This document shows positions 1-12,200 of a stretch of DNA of 64,000 nucleotides, piece by piece; the first letter of the stretch is position 1; the number at the start of each line of letters is the position of its first letter. The notes beneath the pieces were generated by a model. The model was not told the DNA's origin and made no database searches. It worked only from the letters and a program-made list of their open reading frames with translations. A program made the position numbers and the translations under genes. The stretch covers positions 2,615,844 to 2,679,843 of the forward strand of contig JAQFVV010006293.1 of assembly GCA_028023455.1 (NCBI GenBank). The letters run 5' to 3'. Origin of the DNA: Epiperipatus broadwayi. Its lineage: Eukaryota; Onychophora; Udeonychophora; Euonychophora; Peripatidae.

Positions 1-49
1 CAACTATAAACTTAATTTCTAAATAAATAATTAAAATAAACTGTAGTGC

Positions 50-200
50 ATGGACTTTAAAGAATATTCCCTTTGCACCATCCAGAATTAGAGAAGTAAT
101 GAAATCATCAATTGGATATCCATAAACACTAAATATAAACCTCTTTTATATAACAGACAGTTATGCACAAATCCAGCTCAGAGAGCAAAAGCTCTATAAT
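50..200 (-). repeat. Dispersed repeat, copy 1 (inverse copy at 13760-13910)
   Basis: The reverse complement of this stretch matches 13760-13910 over about 150 bp. Shared blocks include GAGCTTTT(G/A)CTCTCTGA, TCTGTTATATA, TTTATATTTAGTGTTTAT and ATTACTTCTCTAAT. There is no coding sequence or terminal structure. It may be the end of an unknown LINE or SINE. Confidence 0.65.
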
Positions 201-1021
201 TGTTATTGTGATCAAGAGATCAAATACAAACAATAATATTCTAAAACTACTTAGGATTGAGTAAATTCATTGCAATAACTTTAACAATGAAATATAAATT
301 TATTAATAACAATTAAATTAAAATGAAATTAAGGTCAACAGAATATGGCTCTATATATAAATTATGCCTTCTGATTTTGATTCATACAAAAAAATACAAT
401 ATTACACTGTAATTTACATAAATGCAATACATAAAACACCTACACCTGCACACAGACATTCCAGTATAATATAAAATGAACATATTTGAATTGTCATAAG
501 CCTATAAATAAAATTCATTTTTATAATACATAATTCATTTAACACTTTACAGAGATTTTTAGATGTTTACATGACATATATATAAATAAGCAGACATGCT
601 GTATAAAACACTATTCATTTTTAATAACACATAAATGCACATGTATGCGTGCATAAAAAAAGTATAAATCAAAGTTATTAATTAATTCATTATTTCTAAT
701 GGTAAAAAAAAGTTTTTATTTTACTTTTTGAAAAAATATATTCTTTGACAGTTTAAAAAAGTTTTTAATTTTTTATTTTTCAGGTTATTCTTAATTATAA
801 ACATTTTTAGAAATATTCCAGCAAGTTTTTTTGCTTTCCAATCTAGAAAGACTTTTGGAATCTACTCATTTTTTTTTTAATTTCAAAATAGTCATTTATG
901 AATCAATCCTTTGTTTTTAGATGTTGATTTACTTTTAAATTAGAGATTTTAACAATCATCATTTTCATTAATAAGTTTTCTTTTATTACTGTAGTTTTAG
1001 TTGAATAATTTTAGTCAAAAG

Positions 1022-1426
1022 TTATTTATTTTTAAAACCGGCTGATATCTGTAAGTACTTTATATACAGGACGCAGTACTCTTTATCTGTGCTTCTTTGC
1101 ATATTGAAAAAACTGCATATATAGCATGGTAATTTCTTGGCAAGCTGATTCCTTCTAAATCCATAGACTGGCTCATTGTCATCTTCAGGAAAGGTATAAT
1201 CAAGGTAACTGTTTCCATTCAATCATCTCCATTTAGTCCAGAATCTGATAACTTTAAGCACATCATCTAGTACATAATATGGGCAATCAAAAACACAGAA
1301 AAGCAGGCCTTTTACTTCCATGTGAATCCACACTCTACTGTTGTGACATTTGCAGCAGTTGATGCAATGTCTTGCCTTCAGTTGTATCTTCATAGTAATC
1401 ATGCTATCATAATCTTTAAAAACTCT
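1022..1426 (-). pseudogene. Unrecognised Cys-rich coding-like segment with one in-frame TGA
   Basis: On the minus strand a frame stays open for 67 codons (1426-1226). It meets a single TGA at 1223-1225 and continues open for 66 more codons, ending at TAA near 1022. The first half has a cysteine cluster CINCCKCH followed by a later CVFDC. The second half has NSYLDYTFPEDDNEPVYGFR and CYIC. The amino-acid mix is protein-like rather than the Phe/Ile/Lys-rich translation typical of this DNA. I do not recognise the family. The spaced cysteines would suit a zinc-binding fold, but that is inference. The TGA could mark a decayed exon, a missed splice junction or, much less likely, recoding. No convincing acceptor was found at the 5' end. 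Confidence 0.35.
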
Positions 1427-1479
1427 TCAAAACTTCCCCTAATTTTTTTCCCCAACCTTTTTATAGTCAGGATGGAATT

Positions 1480-4400
1480 AAAAAAGCAAGTTTTCTTTAT
1501 CTTGAATGAAAAAGTTAATGACTCTTTTTCAATTCACCATAATTCTTTCAGTAACATTTTTGTAGTATTTTTATCAAAATATGTTATACAAGCTTAAATT
1601 TAAAAAAATTTATTTAATCAAAATAGATAGTGGAATTTTATAATTACCAATATATCTATTGTAACATAAAAACATACTTGTTTTAATTTCAAAATCAGAA
1701 TAAAATATTAATTAGACTTTTTAAAATGTTTAATTTATAATAGTTTTTTGTTAAATTCAAAATTATTTAATCCTTAACTGTCATTCCAATATAATATAGA
1801 AAATATCTACAAAATTTTTTTGTTTATTTTTACTTTTCCTTTCAACTTTATATATATATGTACATACACTATTATGTTATTGTACGTGATTAGACACAAA
1901 ACTGTCATAGACAACAAGTAAAACATTTATTTAAGAAACAAAAAAATATATATTTAATTTTTGTTTTTTAAAGCATAACACATTTTTGTGATTAATTTTT
2001 ACATATAAATTTTAAATATCATTATTTATGTTTTTAAATAAATATATATTCAATACAATATAACTATACCAGAAAACATTACACAACTTTCTGCAATTTT
2101 ATTCAAATTTACAATAGATGGTTCTGGAGTAAATTTTATTTATTTATTTATTTGACTTATAGATATGAGGAAGATTAATGTATTAATTTTTTAATTTTGC
2201 TGATGACTTGATCTTATTAATTTAACTGCTATATAAAAGCAACTTGTCACTTCAAAATTTTGTTATCTTGGCTCATTAATTTTATACAGTTCTTCAAATA
2301 ATACAAAAGATATTATAGTGTTGTTCATACAAGAAAGAAGTTAAACTTTTTTCAGGATCTAAATAATCTTTTTATTAATCTTAGTTTTTTTTTTCTGTTT
2401 TCAAAAATATTTTCTAAACATGTAATGATTTTAAAATAAATCATACAAAAAAATTTAATAAGTTATTTAATAAGGATAATAAAGTGATTATTTATCAAAT
2501 TCCAATATTTGCTTTATATAATAACTCACTGATATCCTTTCTACACTTGTTAGTTATAGTATTAAAATATCTTTCACATTTAAAATAATTTATACTAGCT
2601 CACTATTTTAAAGTAGCGGTGTTTTTTTTATTCTCTATAAATATATGTAACACATATTACATTTTTTATGTTAATTGTTGAATCTCTGAAATTTTGAATA
2701 AATATATACAAAACACATTATTTATATATATAACTGAGTTTAAAGAATATGTATAAACATCTACACTTAATACTTTTTTTTACTAGTTGTACTGCTAATG
2801 AATTGGAGACCATTAAGCCTATCAGTGTAATATATGTAAACAATCATCCTCACACACATGTATGTATATTGTTGCCAATAACATATTACCCATTATCCTA
2901 AGTATACAGCTACTTATATCTGCTGATTTTAAAATTCAGCAAAACAAAATTAATTTTTTTAAAAAAAATTATCTCCATGATATCAATTTTCAGCTATTCT
3001 GATAAAAAAAAATGTTTCTTGTATATTATAATACATTTAAAGATTACTATGACTGAAATAAGGTTCAGTTTGCTGTCTATAATTGAAGAAATCGTTATAG
3101 ATAAGAAAGCACACACACAAAAAAGATTAAATTGAAAAAAATCAGATATTTCTAAAATTTACATTATTAGATTAATTAACCATAATTTTTTAATCTTTAA
3201 AAAATTAAATACATTTGAAATTTTGTCTAAGTTAATGTGATTTTAAAAGAGAGTAAAACTGATTATCTACATGTGCAAATTATTTTGAAACACTCTGTTA
3301 GTGATTAACAAGAAACTCTTCAGTCAACAAATTTTTCTACAAATCACTTAACATGGATATATAACTCATTCATTCTTAGTGGATAATCACAAAATAAATA
3401 TGGCTATCCTAATTTCACAATAAAAAAAAGACAAAAAACAAACAAACTTATAGTTATAAATAATTACTCAATATCTATATTATGACCATAAATATAAACC
3501 TTGTTACTTGAAAGCTTACTTTTATCTTTTATTCTTCACACTTTCTTTCCAAGTTCTACTGGATACTTTTTTTTTTCTTGTTATCTATTGATAATCATTA
3601 AGTTTTTATAACTGTTATTAACAACTGTTAAAATAGAATGATTCTTTAATTTATGTAGGCAGCATTGAAAAATATTGTGTCATAATATCCATCATAACGT
3701 GTCATCACTAAATTTGGATAATGAGAAGTCCATATGATTGTGGATCAATGTTTGTTTATTCTATTATTCTTTGAAAGTTGTCAAAAATCTAATCTCAAGT
3801 ATAAAGACATGGTAGTTAATAGAGTACTAAGCCTAAACAAAATTTCTTGATGATTGTTGTCTGGTATTGTATTATTTCTTACTACTACTCCATTAACAAA
3901 ATAATAAATAAATAATGGTGTGTTTGTTTGTAGGATGTGTGGCATTGGAACATATTAATGAGAGATTAAAGATGTAAGTTCCAGTCAATTAAGTGAATTG
4001 TGATTTTTAAATTTTTATTTACATTAAAATAAGAACAGTTCTCCATTCTAATGCATCTAAACTAAAGTTGAAAGTCAGTATTACCAGATGGGATTCAAAA
4101 CTGAAAGTAATGCACTATATGGCTCTAGAGTGGAGAGCTGTTCTTGTTATATTCATATAACCCTTTAAGGTAGAGAATTAATAAGTAATTTATTACTATT
4201 ATGAATCGTCCCTGAAATTTCTATTTAGCTTTGAATGTGCCACAGAAAAACTAAATAACGACTGAGGAAAAATAATAATAATTAAAAAAAAAAAACAATA
4301 AATATTTGCTATTTTATTATTGAAATGCATGCAATAGATATCGGTACCAAAGTGACACGAATTATATTGTTATATGTATGTTTACACGCATAAGTATAAG

Positions 4401-4990
4401 TATACTTTGTAAGCGGATAGACATGTTTTATTTTATTTACTTAATATTTATAACCTTGGCATAGCTGGGAGTAACCATATGCATACGACAGTACGCCACG
4501 TCACATGACCGGTATTTATATTATTATTACTATTTGTTTTGAATAAAAAATACTGAGAAAGAAAATATTTTAATAATCTAACGGAGGAAAAATGCTAATT
4601 TAAAGCAGTTTTAAATTATTGCCTGAAAATTTTAATCATACAGTATTGTAGGTAGAATATACGAAAGGGCAATGGTTTTTGTTAACGTATGGAAAATATA
4701 AAATAATAATTAGGTCAACGATCGCAAATTAAAAGAAGGTACAAACGCATAACTTAACAAAAAAATTACAAATTTGGCAACAAATTCACAACACATTAAG
4801 TAACGAATATATGGTATATATATATATCTTCTGGGGGGGGGGGGGGTATAAAAATTAAATTAACGGTTTATATCTGTCTAGAAAAATAAATAAAATGCTT
4901 ACATTAACAAAATGTGATTAACGTCAAGCAGAAAATAAAAAAACATTTATATATTTGTAAATAAATAATGAAAATTTCAACGTTAATGTT
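1480..4990. other. No supported feature
   Basis: A+T-rich sequence with homopolymer runs, microsatellite tracts (including a long G run with an adjacent TA tract at ~4818-4848) and no coding stretch that looks protein-like on either strand. Confidence 0.6.
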
Positions 4991-4998
4991 TACAATAC

Positions 4999-5079
4999 CT
5001 CGGGAGGCAAACTGCTTGGCATTGTACTTGCACATTCTTCGTTATTTGCAGCATCAAACCAGCTAACCATGGGATCCAT
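4999..5079 (-). CDS. Candidate first coding exon of an unidentified minus-strand gene
   Basis: A minus-strand ATG (5077-5079) starts 27 codons, beginning MDPMVSWFDA and ending SSLPPE. They are followed by a donor-like GAG|GTATTG at 4998. Immediately upstream of the ATG is TTACAG, which could be the acceptor of a 5' non-coding exon. The segment is more G+C-rich and better balanced in composition than its surroundings. The next exon is not identified. The Cys-rich block at 1022-1426 is on the same strand, but I could not join the two in phase. The product is unknown. Confidence 0.35.
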
Positions 5080-5639
5080 TCTGTAAGATCTTGTATTGCT
5101 GTTATTTATATCATTTTAATGTAGTTTCATCAATATAACAGAGTGATGAATGAGATTTCACCACACTGTTTAAGATAATGAAATCAACCGGGAATATTTT
5201 AGATGATTTACGCCATGTTACATCAGTCGAACGATGATTTCATTGTTTACGTTCCTTACGCCATCTATACCATGGCACTAATAACTAATTTCTAACTTCG
5301 TTATAACCTTCAAAAATAATTTTCTTATGTGATTTCAAAATAAGGTGCAAAGTAAAAAATAAAACCCTATTAGAACTAATAAATTACTATTAACAATAGT
5401 AAATGTTATATATTATTCAAAGTAGTATTCAATAATCAAATTAAGTACTAAAGCAATAAACATCTGCATTCTTAAAACAAATTTCAAAATAAACAATCGG
5501 TACACATTATATATCTATATAGAGATATGCAAGAATATAAATAATCAAATTTAAATACAAGAAAGCAACCCACATCTAAACAATATCAATAACAATTTCA
5601 ATCTGTTGTAAAGATAATCTTTTTATAATAAAGGTGAAT

Positions 5640-6913
5640 CATCATCACCATCATCAACCATTATCAATCCACAGCAGGGTGAAGGTCGCTCCAAGTTCGA
5701 TTCATCTTCTCCAATCTTTAGCTTCTCTTCTCCACATCACCCCTGCACACTTTCTTATTTCATCCATCTCACATGTGGTCTCTTTCTGGGTCTTTTACAA
5801 TCTCTTGGAATCCGGTTTAAGATTTTAATTGTCCATCTATTATCATCTCTTCTAGCAATATGTCCAGTCCAATTCCACTTGTCTTTTAATTTTTTCAATG
5901 AGGTCAGTAACACCTGTTTGTTCTCTTACCCATATATTGCATTTTCGATCTCTTCTTGTTACTCCCAACATGCATCTCTCCATACTTCTTTGAGTGGTCT
6001 GAAATCTCTGTACTGCTCTTCTATTAAGTGTCCAAGTCTCAGATCCATAAGTAAGAACTGGTAAAACACATTTATTAAAACCCTTCCTTTTCAAACACAT
6101 AGGCATATTTCCTTTTAGTATCAAGTTATTTCTACCAAAAGTACTCCAAACAAATTTAATTCTATGATTAATTTCATCCATTATGTTTTCATCAGTATTA
6201 ATAATCTGACCAAGGTATTTGTAGCTGCTAACTTCTTCTAACTCATCATAATCAATCTTTATTTTCATATTTTGAGAAAATCCATTAAACATTACTTTAG
6301 TCTTTTTGACATTTATCTTTAGTCCTACTTTCATCTGATAATTCCTGCAATGTTTTCTGCAGCTCTAATGCATTATTTGCAAAAACAACTACATCATCTG
6401 CAAAATCTAAATGACTTAAATAATCTCCATTTACTTTCATTCCTTTTTCCCATTTTAATCCACAAAATACTTATTGCAGCACTGCTGTAAGAAGTTTTGG
6501 AGATATCGAGTCACCCTGTCTTACACCCTTCTGAATATTGACTTTCCTAGTATCATTGTGTAATCTAATTGTTGCTGTTACATTTTTATAAATATTCTTT
6601 AAAATATGACCACATCCTGGATCTATACCTTGACGATCCAATGCTTTAATCACTGAAGAAATGTTATAGAATCAAATGCCTTTTCATAATCTACAAATCC
6701 AAAGCATAATGGCAACTCATATTCATTTGCCCTTTCTATAACTTTTCTCAATATCTGGATATGATCTACTGTACTAAAACCACTTTTAAATCCAGCTTGT
6801 TATCTTGGTGGCGGAAATCCAATGTTCTCTGTAGACGAGTTGTAATTATCTTGGTAAAATTTTTGTATAAAACTGATAAAAGGCTGATAGGTCTAATATC
6901 TTCTTTATCACCT
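5640..6913 (-). mobile_element. 5'-truncated RTE-clade LINE with 12-bp target-site duplication
   Basis: Read on the minus strand this is the end of a non-LTR reverse transcriptase. It runs from RPISLL near 6890 through KANEYELPL-type and EKAFDSI blocks, GVRQGDSISP (~6500) and FADDVVVFA (~6390) to YKYLGQI, TYGSETWTL and the RRDDNRWTIKIL-type tail. Frameshifts lie near 6335 and elsewhere, so it is dead. The 3' end is a short (GATGAT)-like tail at 5640-5660. ATAAAGGTGAAT occurs at 5628-5639 and again at 6914-6925, and an uninterrupted version of the same site exists in the neighbouring repeat unit near 7855. The element is therefore a clean insertion truncated at its 5' end. Confidence 0.85.
5852..6334 (-). 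pseudogene. RTE reverse transcriptase, C-terminal part (broken)
   Basis: A 160-codon open stretch starts just after the FADD catalytic motif but in a different frame. It carries SSYKYLGQI, PVLTYGSETWTLN and NIWVREQTGVTDLI, all typical of the region downstream of the reverse transcriptase palm in RTE-type LINEs. The upstream palm region, including GVRQGDSISP at ~6500, lies in other frames, so the protein cannot be made intact. Confidence 0.85.
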
Positions 6914-7009
6914 ATAAAGGTGAATACCCTCCTTTATTTATGGTCTAATGTGCTTATATAGACACTAAAGTGAAATTATTAATTCAAAGAAGTTTAAATA
7001 ATAAATATT

Positions 7010-7145
7010 TCTGTTAGTTTTCACTACACCACTCTCATGCCAGGTAGGGACTGGTTTCTATATGCTTTTAACACTTTGTGGAGGGATGTAATTATAAACA
7101 TATGACCAAAAACATGTGAAAAAAATGTATGATCCCCAAGATGTA
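7010..7145 (+). repeat. Dispersed repeat, copy 1 (inverse copy at 20125-20250)
   Basis: This copy shares blocks GGTTTCTAT, GAGGGATGTAAT and ATAAACATATGAC with the reverse complement of 20125-20250, and both run on to GTATG(A/G)T(C/T)CCCAAGAT. It lies within the tandem array and lengthens one unit there. No coding content or Pol III boxes are visible, and the family is unknown. Confidence 0.6.
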
Positions 7146-7887
7146 TATTTCATGATGAACCAGCATTCATCAATTGGATCAGCTCAGAATCTCTTATACA
7201 TATATTTATTATTGTTCAGTAAATATAGATAGAAAATTACTACAGTTTAATTAATAAGTATCAAACTTGCTGCCTTTATAACTTTGTCACAATTATTAGA
7301 TGTCTAGTCTAATGAATGACTAATAAAAAATATTAAGTTTAAATAAACTTCATTACACAAGTAAATATAAGCTATTTTGAAAGCAGACTAATAAATAGTC
7401 AATTATAATTTTCAAACTGCACTAAAACCATGTATTACATAGATAATAAATAATATTGCTCAAGACCAGATAGGTTTATAAAAGTAAATACAAGAAAGCA
7501 GTCCACACATAAACAATACCAATAACAATCTCAATCTGTTGGCAAGGTAACCTTCTTTATATGATGTTTTTATAGACCCTAAAGATTGCAACTTGACTAA
7601 AGAGTAAGATTATTAATTCAAAAAAGTTTAAATAAATCTCATTAAACAGGCAAATATAACTTGTTCTGAAAGCATGTTAACAAATAGTCAATTATAACTT
7701 TCAAACTGCACTGAAGCCATGTATTATTTAGATAATAAAGCTAACAATGCTTAAGGCTAGATAGGTTTATAAAAGTAAATACAAGAAAACTGTCCACATC
7801 TAAACAATATGAAAAACAATCTCAATCTGTTATCAAGGCAATCTCCATTTTATAATAAAGGTGAATCCCCATCTTTATGGTCTAATG

Positions 7888-9095
7888 CAGTGGTCTTCAA
7901 CCATTGGGCCGCGGACCGGCACCGGGCTGCAGAACTTTTCTGGAGGTCCATGCGCTAGACTGGGAAGAAAGTTTATAATAATAAAATACAGTAATAAGAT
8001 TTTAAACTTTTAATTAATATAAACAATTTTTATTTATTTTTTCATCGCATTTTTACCCGATTAAAAAAAAGAAACAGAACAAAAACAAAATCTAATCAAT
8101 CATATATAAATTAATTTGTTTTTCTATTTATCACAGACGTTTATGGAGGGGGGTGGTAGAAAAAAGTTTTTTATTATATAAACTCCCTGGTTGTCTTTTG
8201 ATAGCCAATCACAGCCGCTTGTCAGCATTGTTAAAATAATAAAATGTAACTTGACTTTTTTTGATCTCTTAAATTTTTTCTACTCTCTCTTTTAATATTT
8301 CATTTTTAGTGTTTTTTTTTGGCTATACGATTTTGTTTTTTTTGGATTTAACTTTATTTTTGAAATCAATTTTTATTACCTTTTGTTAAAAATAAAAACC
8401 AAAAAATAAGTTCTGTCTCTAACTTTTACCAAGTATATACACCCTCACCACCCCAAAATAAAGTAAGATCAAAACTTTTGACTTTTTCAAGTTTCGTTCT
8501 TTTTTTTTTTTTGTTTAAAAATACGCCCACTTTTTTTTTTTTGGCCTATAAGGCGATATTTTTTTTGGCTTTATTTGTATATCACTAAAATACTAAAACT
8601 TTTATTTTTAAAACCAATTTCTGTTACCTTTTTTTAAAAATAGAAACAAACAAAAAATAACTTTGGTGTCTATCTTTTGTCTCAGTGATGACAAAGTATT
8701 TTTCAACCCCCCCCCCCCCAATAAAAATAAAATAAGATCAAAACTTTTGACTTTTTCAACATTTAGGTGAATAACATTTTATTCTTGCATGATTTAACAA
8801 TGAAATAATAAATATAAAATGCAAGCACATTAATGAGAATGATTGTTATTGTACTTGTTTTCTGTAGCAGTATGACTGCGCAACTCGGGAAAGAGTGTTC
8901 AACATGTGAAGGTAAGCAACACCATTACAATACACAATAACTAGTATGCTGTTTTGGTCAGTTATAACAATTATGCTTATCTAAGGCTAAGCAGGTTACA
9001 TCTCTAAGAAAATTTATCTGTAAACTTCTGCTGGCCCGCGAAATCTTATTCTTATTTTTGCCGGTCCGCAGGTGTGAAAAGGTTGAAGACCACTG
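7888..9095. mobile_element. Non-autonomous hAT-type DNA transposon, ~1.2 kb
   Basis: Perfect 15-bp terminal inverted repeats CAGTGGTCTTCAACC occur at 7888-7902 and, as the reverse complement, at 9081-9095. An 8-bp duplication GTCTAATG flanks the element (7880-7887 and 9096-9103), which is the length characteristic of hAT transposons. A subterminal GCGGACCGGC is also inverted between the ends. No transposase frame is present. The body is T-rich and contains a tandem duplication. The element sits inside the tandem array, whose units carry the empty site GGTCTAATG. Confidence 0.92.
8230..8760. repeat. Tandem duplication (~270 bp) inside the hAT element
   Basis: Two successive blocks share AAAACTTTTGACTTTTTCAA (near 8470 and 8738) and preceding matching segments such as TTTTATTTTTGAAATCAATT / TTTATTTTTAAAACCAATT. 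The offset is about 269 bp. The second block has expanded C and T runs. Confidence 0.65.
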
Positions 9096-9299
9096 GTCTA
9101 ATGTGTTTATATAAACATTAAAGACTGCAACTTGATTAAACAAAGTGAGATCATTAGTTCAAAGAAGTTTAAGTAAACCTCATTAAACAGGCAAGTATAA
9201 TCTGTTCCGAAAGCAGACTAATAAACATCCAGTTATAACTTTCAAACTACATTAAAACCATATATTACTTAGGTAATAAAGCTAGAAATGCTCCGACAA

Positions 9300-12200
9300 T
9301 GGTTCATACAGAGTAATTAGTGAAATAACTTTCAGATATAAAACATAACAAATGTATCTTATGTTAATCTTGTAGGGTAAAACTTTAGATCAAATGATTA
9401 TGCATTCTAAAAATACAATTGTGAACATGCAATCATGTTTTCATTCATTAACTACATACCCAGAAATTCTATAACTAATATTTTCTTCTTTCTCTCAGAA
9501 AATTATTGCATATTTGAAAATATCTCCTACATGGTCTCATCTGGCACAAATATGGAAGGACTTTTAAAATGTATATCTGGCTGAGTTTACATTCCAATGG
9601 AGTGCTCATTAAAGTGGCAAAAGTAATTGTCAATCACTTATGATAATGTATTTAAATAAGGAGTTAATGATCATAATAAAGATAAGAACTTGAATATTTT
9701 TGTAAATACATTAGGACATCTGCATCCACAAAATTTGATTAAAAAGTAACATATCTTTTTTTTTTTTTTTTTACAGAGTCAAAGTTCCTAATACTAAAAT
9801 AATAACATTAATTATTCAATATTTTCATCTTGACATCCTTAATATATTTTTATACAAAATAGATGAATTATTTGTCTATTTTTTTCTACATTTTATTTAA
9901 TCTTTTGTAACCCTGATATCATAGTATTGAGGACCTTTATTTAAAGTTCCTTTTTAAATTTACAAATCCTGCCTATTTTTATAACTTTCTAAGTTCAGCT
10001 TTTTATCAACATTATAATCCAATTCATGGTTGTAACCTTATATATTGCACATTTAAAAATAAAATTGAAAAAAAAAAACCTCACTCTATTTAAGTGAAAG
10101 GAGAAATCATGAAGGAAGAAAAGTTTTTCAAAATATTTTAAATTTTTAAAATAAGATTACATTTAATTGCTACATCAAAAGAAACCACAGAATAAATTGA
10201 TTTGCATTGTAAGCAAAGAAATAATGAAATATATATTTTAAAGAAACACTTTTATTCACATAAATGCATTATTATTTTTTTTTTTTAGTTTTCACAGCAT
10301 TCTTGATATTATGTAATCAAAATAAGTGTGTTGACATTCATATTTAGAAATATTCTTAGATTATTTATGAATATGAGTGCTGCAGTTTTACTTAGGTCAC
10401 ATAATCTTAAGAATATGTGGAAACTGTTTTTTTTTTACTTTTTATTTCACTTCAAAAATAATTTTAATACATTTATATGAATAAAAGCACTTTCTAATTT
10501 ATTTTTTTTTTTTTCACATTTTACTTCTTAATTTTATAAGAAAGCTTAGATACAATTTAATACTGCTAGATGGCAATACCATAAAAAATACTGAATCATA
10601 TATAAAATTTAAAATTTTAATTATTGCTTGGGGGGAGGGGGCTAAAATTGTTTGAAAACTCATTAAAAATGTATTACCATTGGGAATAGATACACAATAT
10701 ATGTAAAGTTTTAATTAGATCAGAAATTGGGAAGTGGTTAAAAATTGAATTACAAGATTATTAGTCAGGCAGACAAAAAAGTAGAGCATGTTAAATAAAA
10801 AGAAAGTAAAAATAAATCCTTTTGATTTATTTATTGCTGTTGTATATATACAAAATAAAAATCAATGTGGATATTTCAGAAATACAGGAAATTTGTTATA
10901 AGAAAATAAAGGCTATTATTTATATTTGCTTATGTCATTTTGCACTCATAGAACTAACATTTGCGCTGTGAATTAAAAAAAAAACATTATTTTTATTAAT
11001 TATTATTTATTTACTTTTTTTTTTTTTTTGCATAGTGGATATAGAAATTGTAGGGATACAATGAGACCTATATAGGTCATGTAAAATGTTAACCTTAATT
11101 GATTTGAACTCTTCAATACCTATATATAGGAAAATGCTTTTAGCTGAAAAGCTGTCAAGTTCTAAAAAAGATATAGCTACTTTTGCTCAAATTACAGAAA
11201 AATGGTTAATTAAATGCAGAGATAGATGATCAAAGAAGATTGCATGATATTAGATTCATTATGAAGTCTAACTTAGCAGCTTCTTTTCTTAGAATTCCTA
11301 AATGTATCAATAGAAGACTAACACTATTAAATATGGTTTTTGCAATAGCATTTGTGATCTTCTTATCCCAAATTCCAGAAAGTTCAGAAAAATAAAGCTG
11401 AATAGTATTCTTTTAATTAAAATCTGTTTTTTTTTTTTTGATGTTTTAATATTCTTATTGACATAAAGCAAATTTTGGATTCGAAGTTATGAAAATGATG
11501 GTACTGGCTTTGTGAACTTATACAGTCTTTTATTAAGTTTTTAAACAACATATGGCTGAATCATTAACAATTTGTTTAAAAAAAAAAATTATTGTAAGGA
11601 ATTTGGATCTATTTATTCTCAAAACAATGATATTTTATGCACTAAATAAGAAATCAGAATGCACAAAGAGTTAATATCACATGAACACTTACAAGTTCAG
11701 GTTAGTGAACAAATCATATATTAGTATGTTTCAATGTTAAAATGATAGTTGCTTTAAAAAATAGATCTTATTCCAAATAAAATCATAATAAACTTAATGT
11801 TTGTTCTTTAGAAGCATCTTCTATTCATGGCCAATTTCAATAGCTATTAAAAAATACTAAAATTTCTAATTTATATTTTAGGATTGCTATACTAGAGTCA
11901 TGGAATTTTCTTAAGGAGTGTGTTATGAATACAAATTAGTTTATTCTTACGTTCACTAAAAAGAAAGATCACAACTTGTTCTTTGCTATAGGAGAATAAT
12001 AACTTAATGTCAAGTTTCATAACAAATACAAAGATTAAAAGCTGAAGTCCAACAACTGATAAAAAGAATTGAATTGATTGATGAATTAAAACTGCAAAGA
12101 ATATAGGCATGTCATTTTATATTTTTTTTTATATACTTTTGATCTTGAATTAATGATATCAAAATCCTATTAAATTCACTTATGGCATTCTTATACGATT

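Larger units (their letters stand above)
5540..9295 (+). repeat. Tandem array of ~0.3-kb units, interrupted by inserted elements
   Basis: Recognisable copies share blocks such as AAGTTTAAATAAA, CAATTATAACTTTCAAACTG, ATAGGTTTATAAAAGTAAA and GGTCTAATG. Copies run ~5540-7000 (split by the LINE), ~7335-7623, ~7624 to 9164 (split by the hAT element) and ~9165-9295 (partial). The spacing between two clean anchors (7335 and 7624) is 289 bp. The next copy is ~325 bp after removing the hAT element and one duplication. The units are diverged and non-coding. Confidence 0.7.

Noticed and set aside
4818-4848. TA tract and G run as a regulatory or structural element
   Set aside because: Short microsatellite and homopolymer of a kind common throughout this window, with no supporting context.
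5879-6064. Plus-strand frame over the LINE
   Set aside because: Antisense shadow of the RTE reverse transcriptase at 5852-6334.
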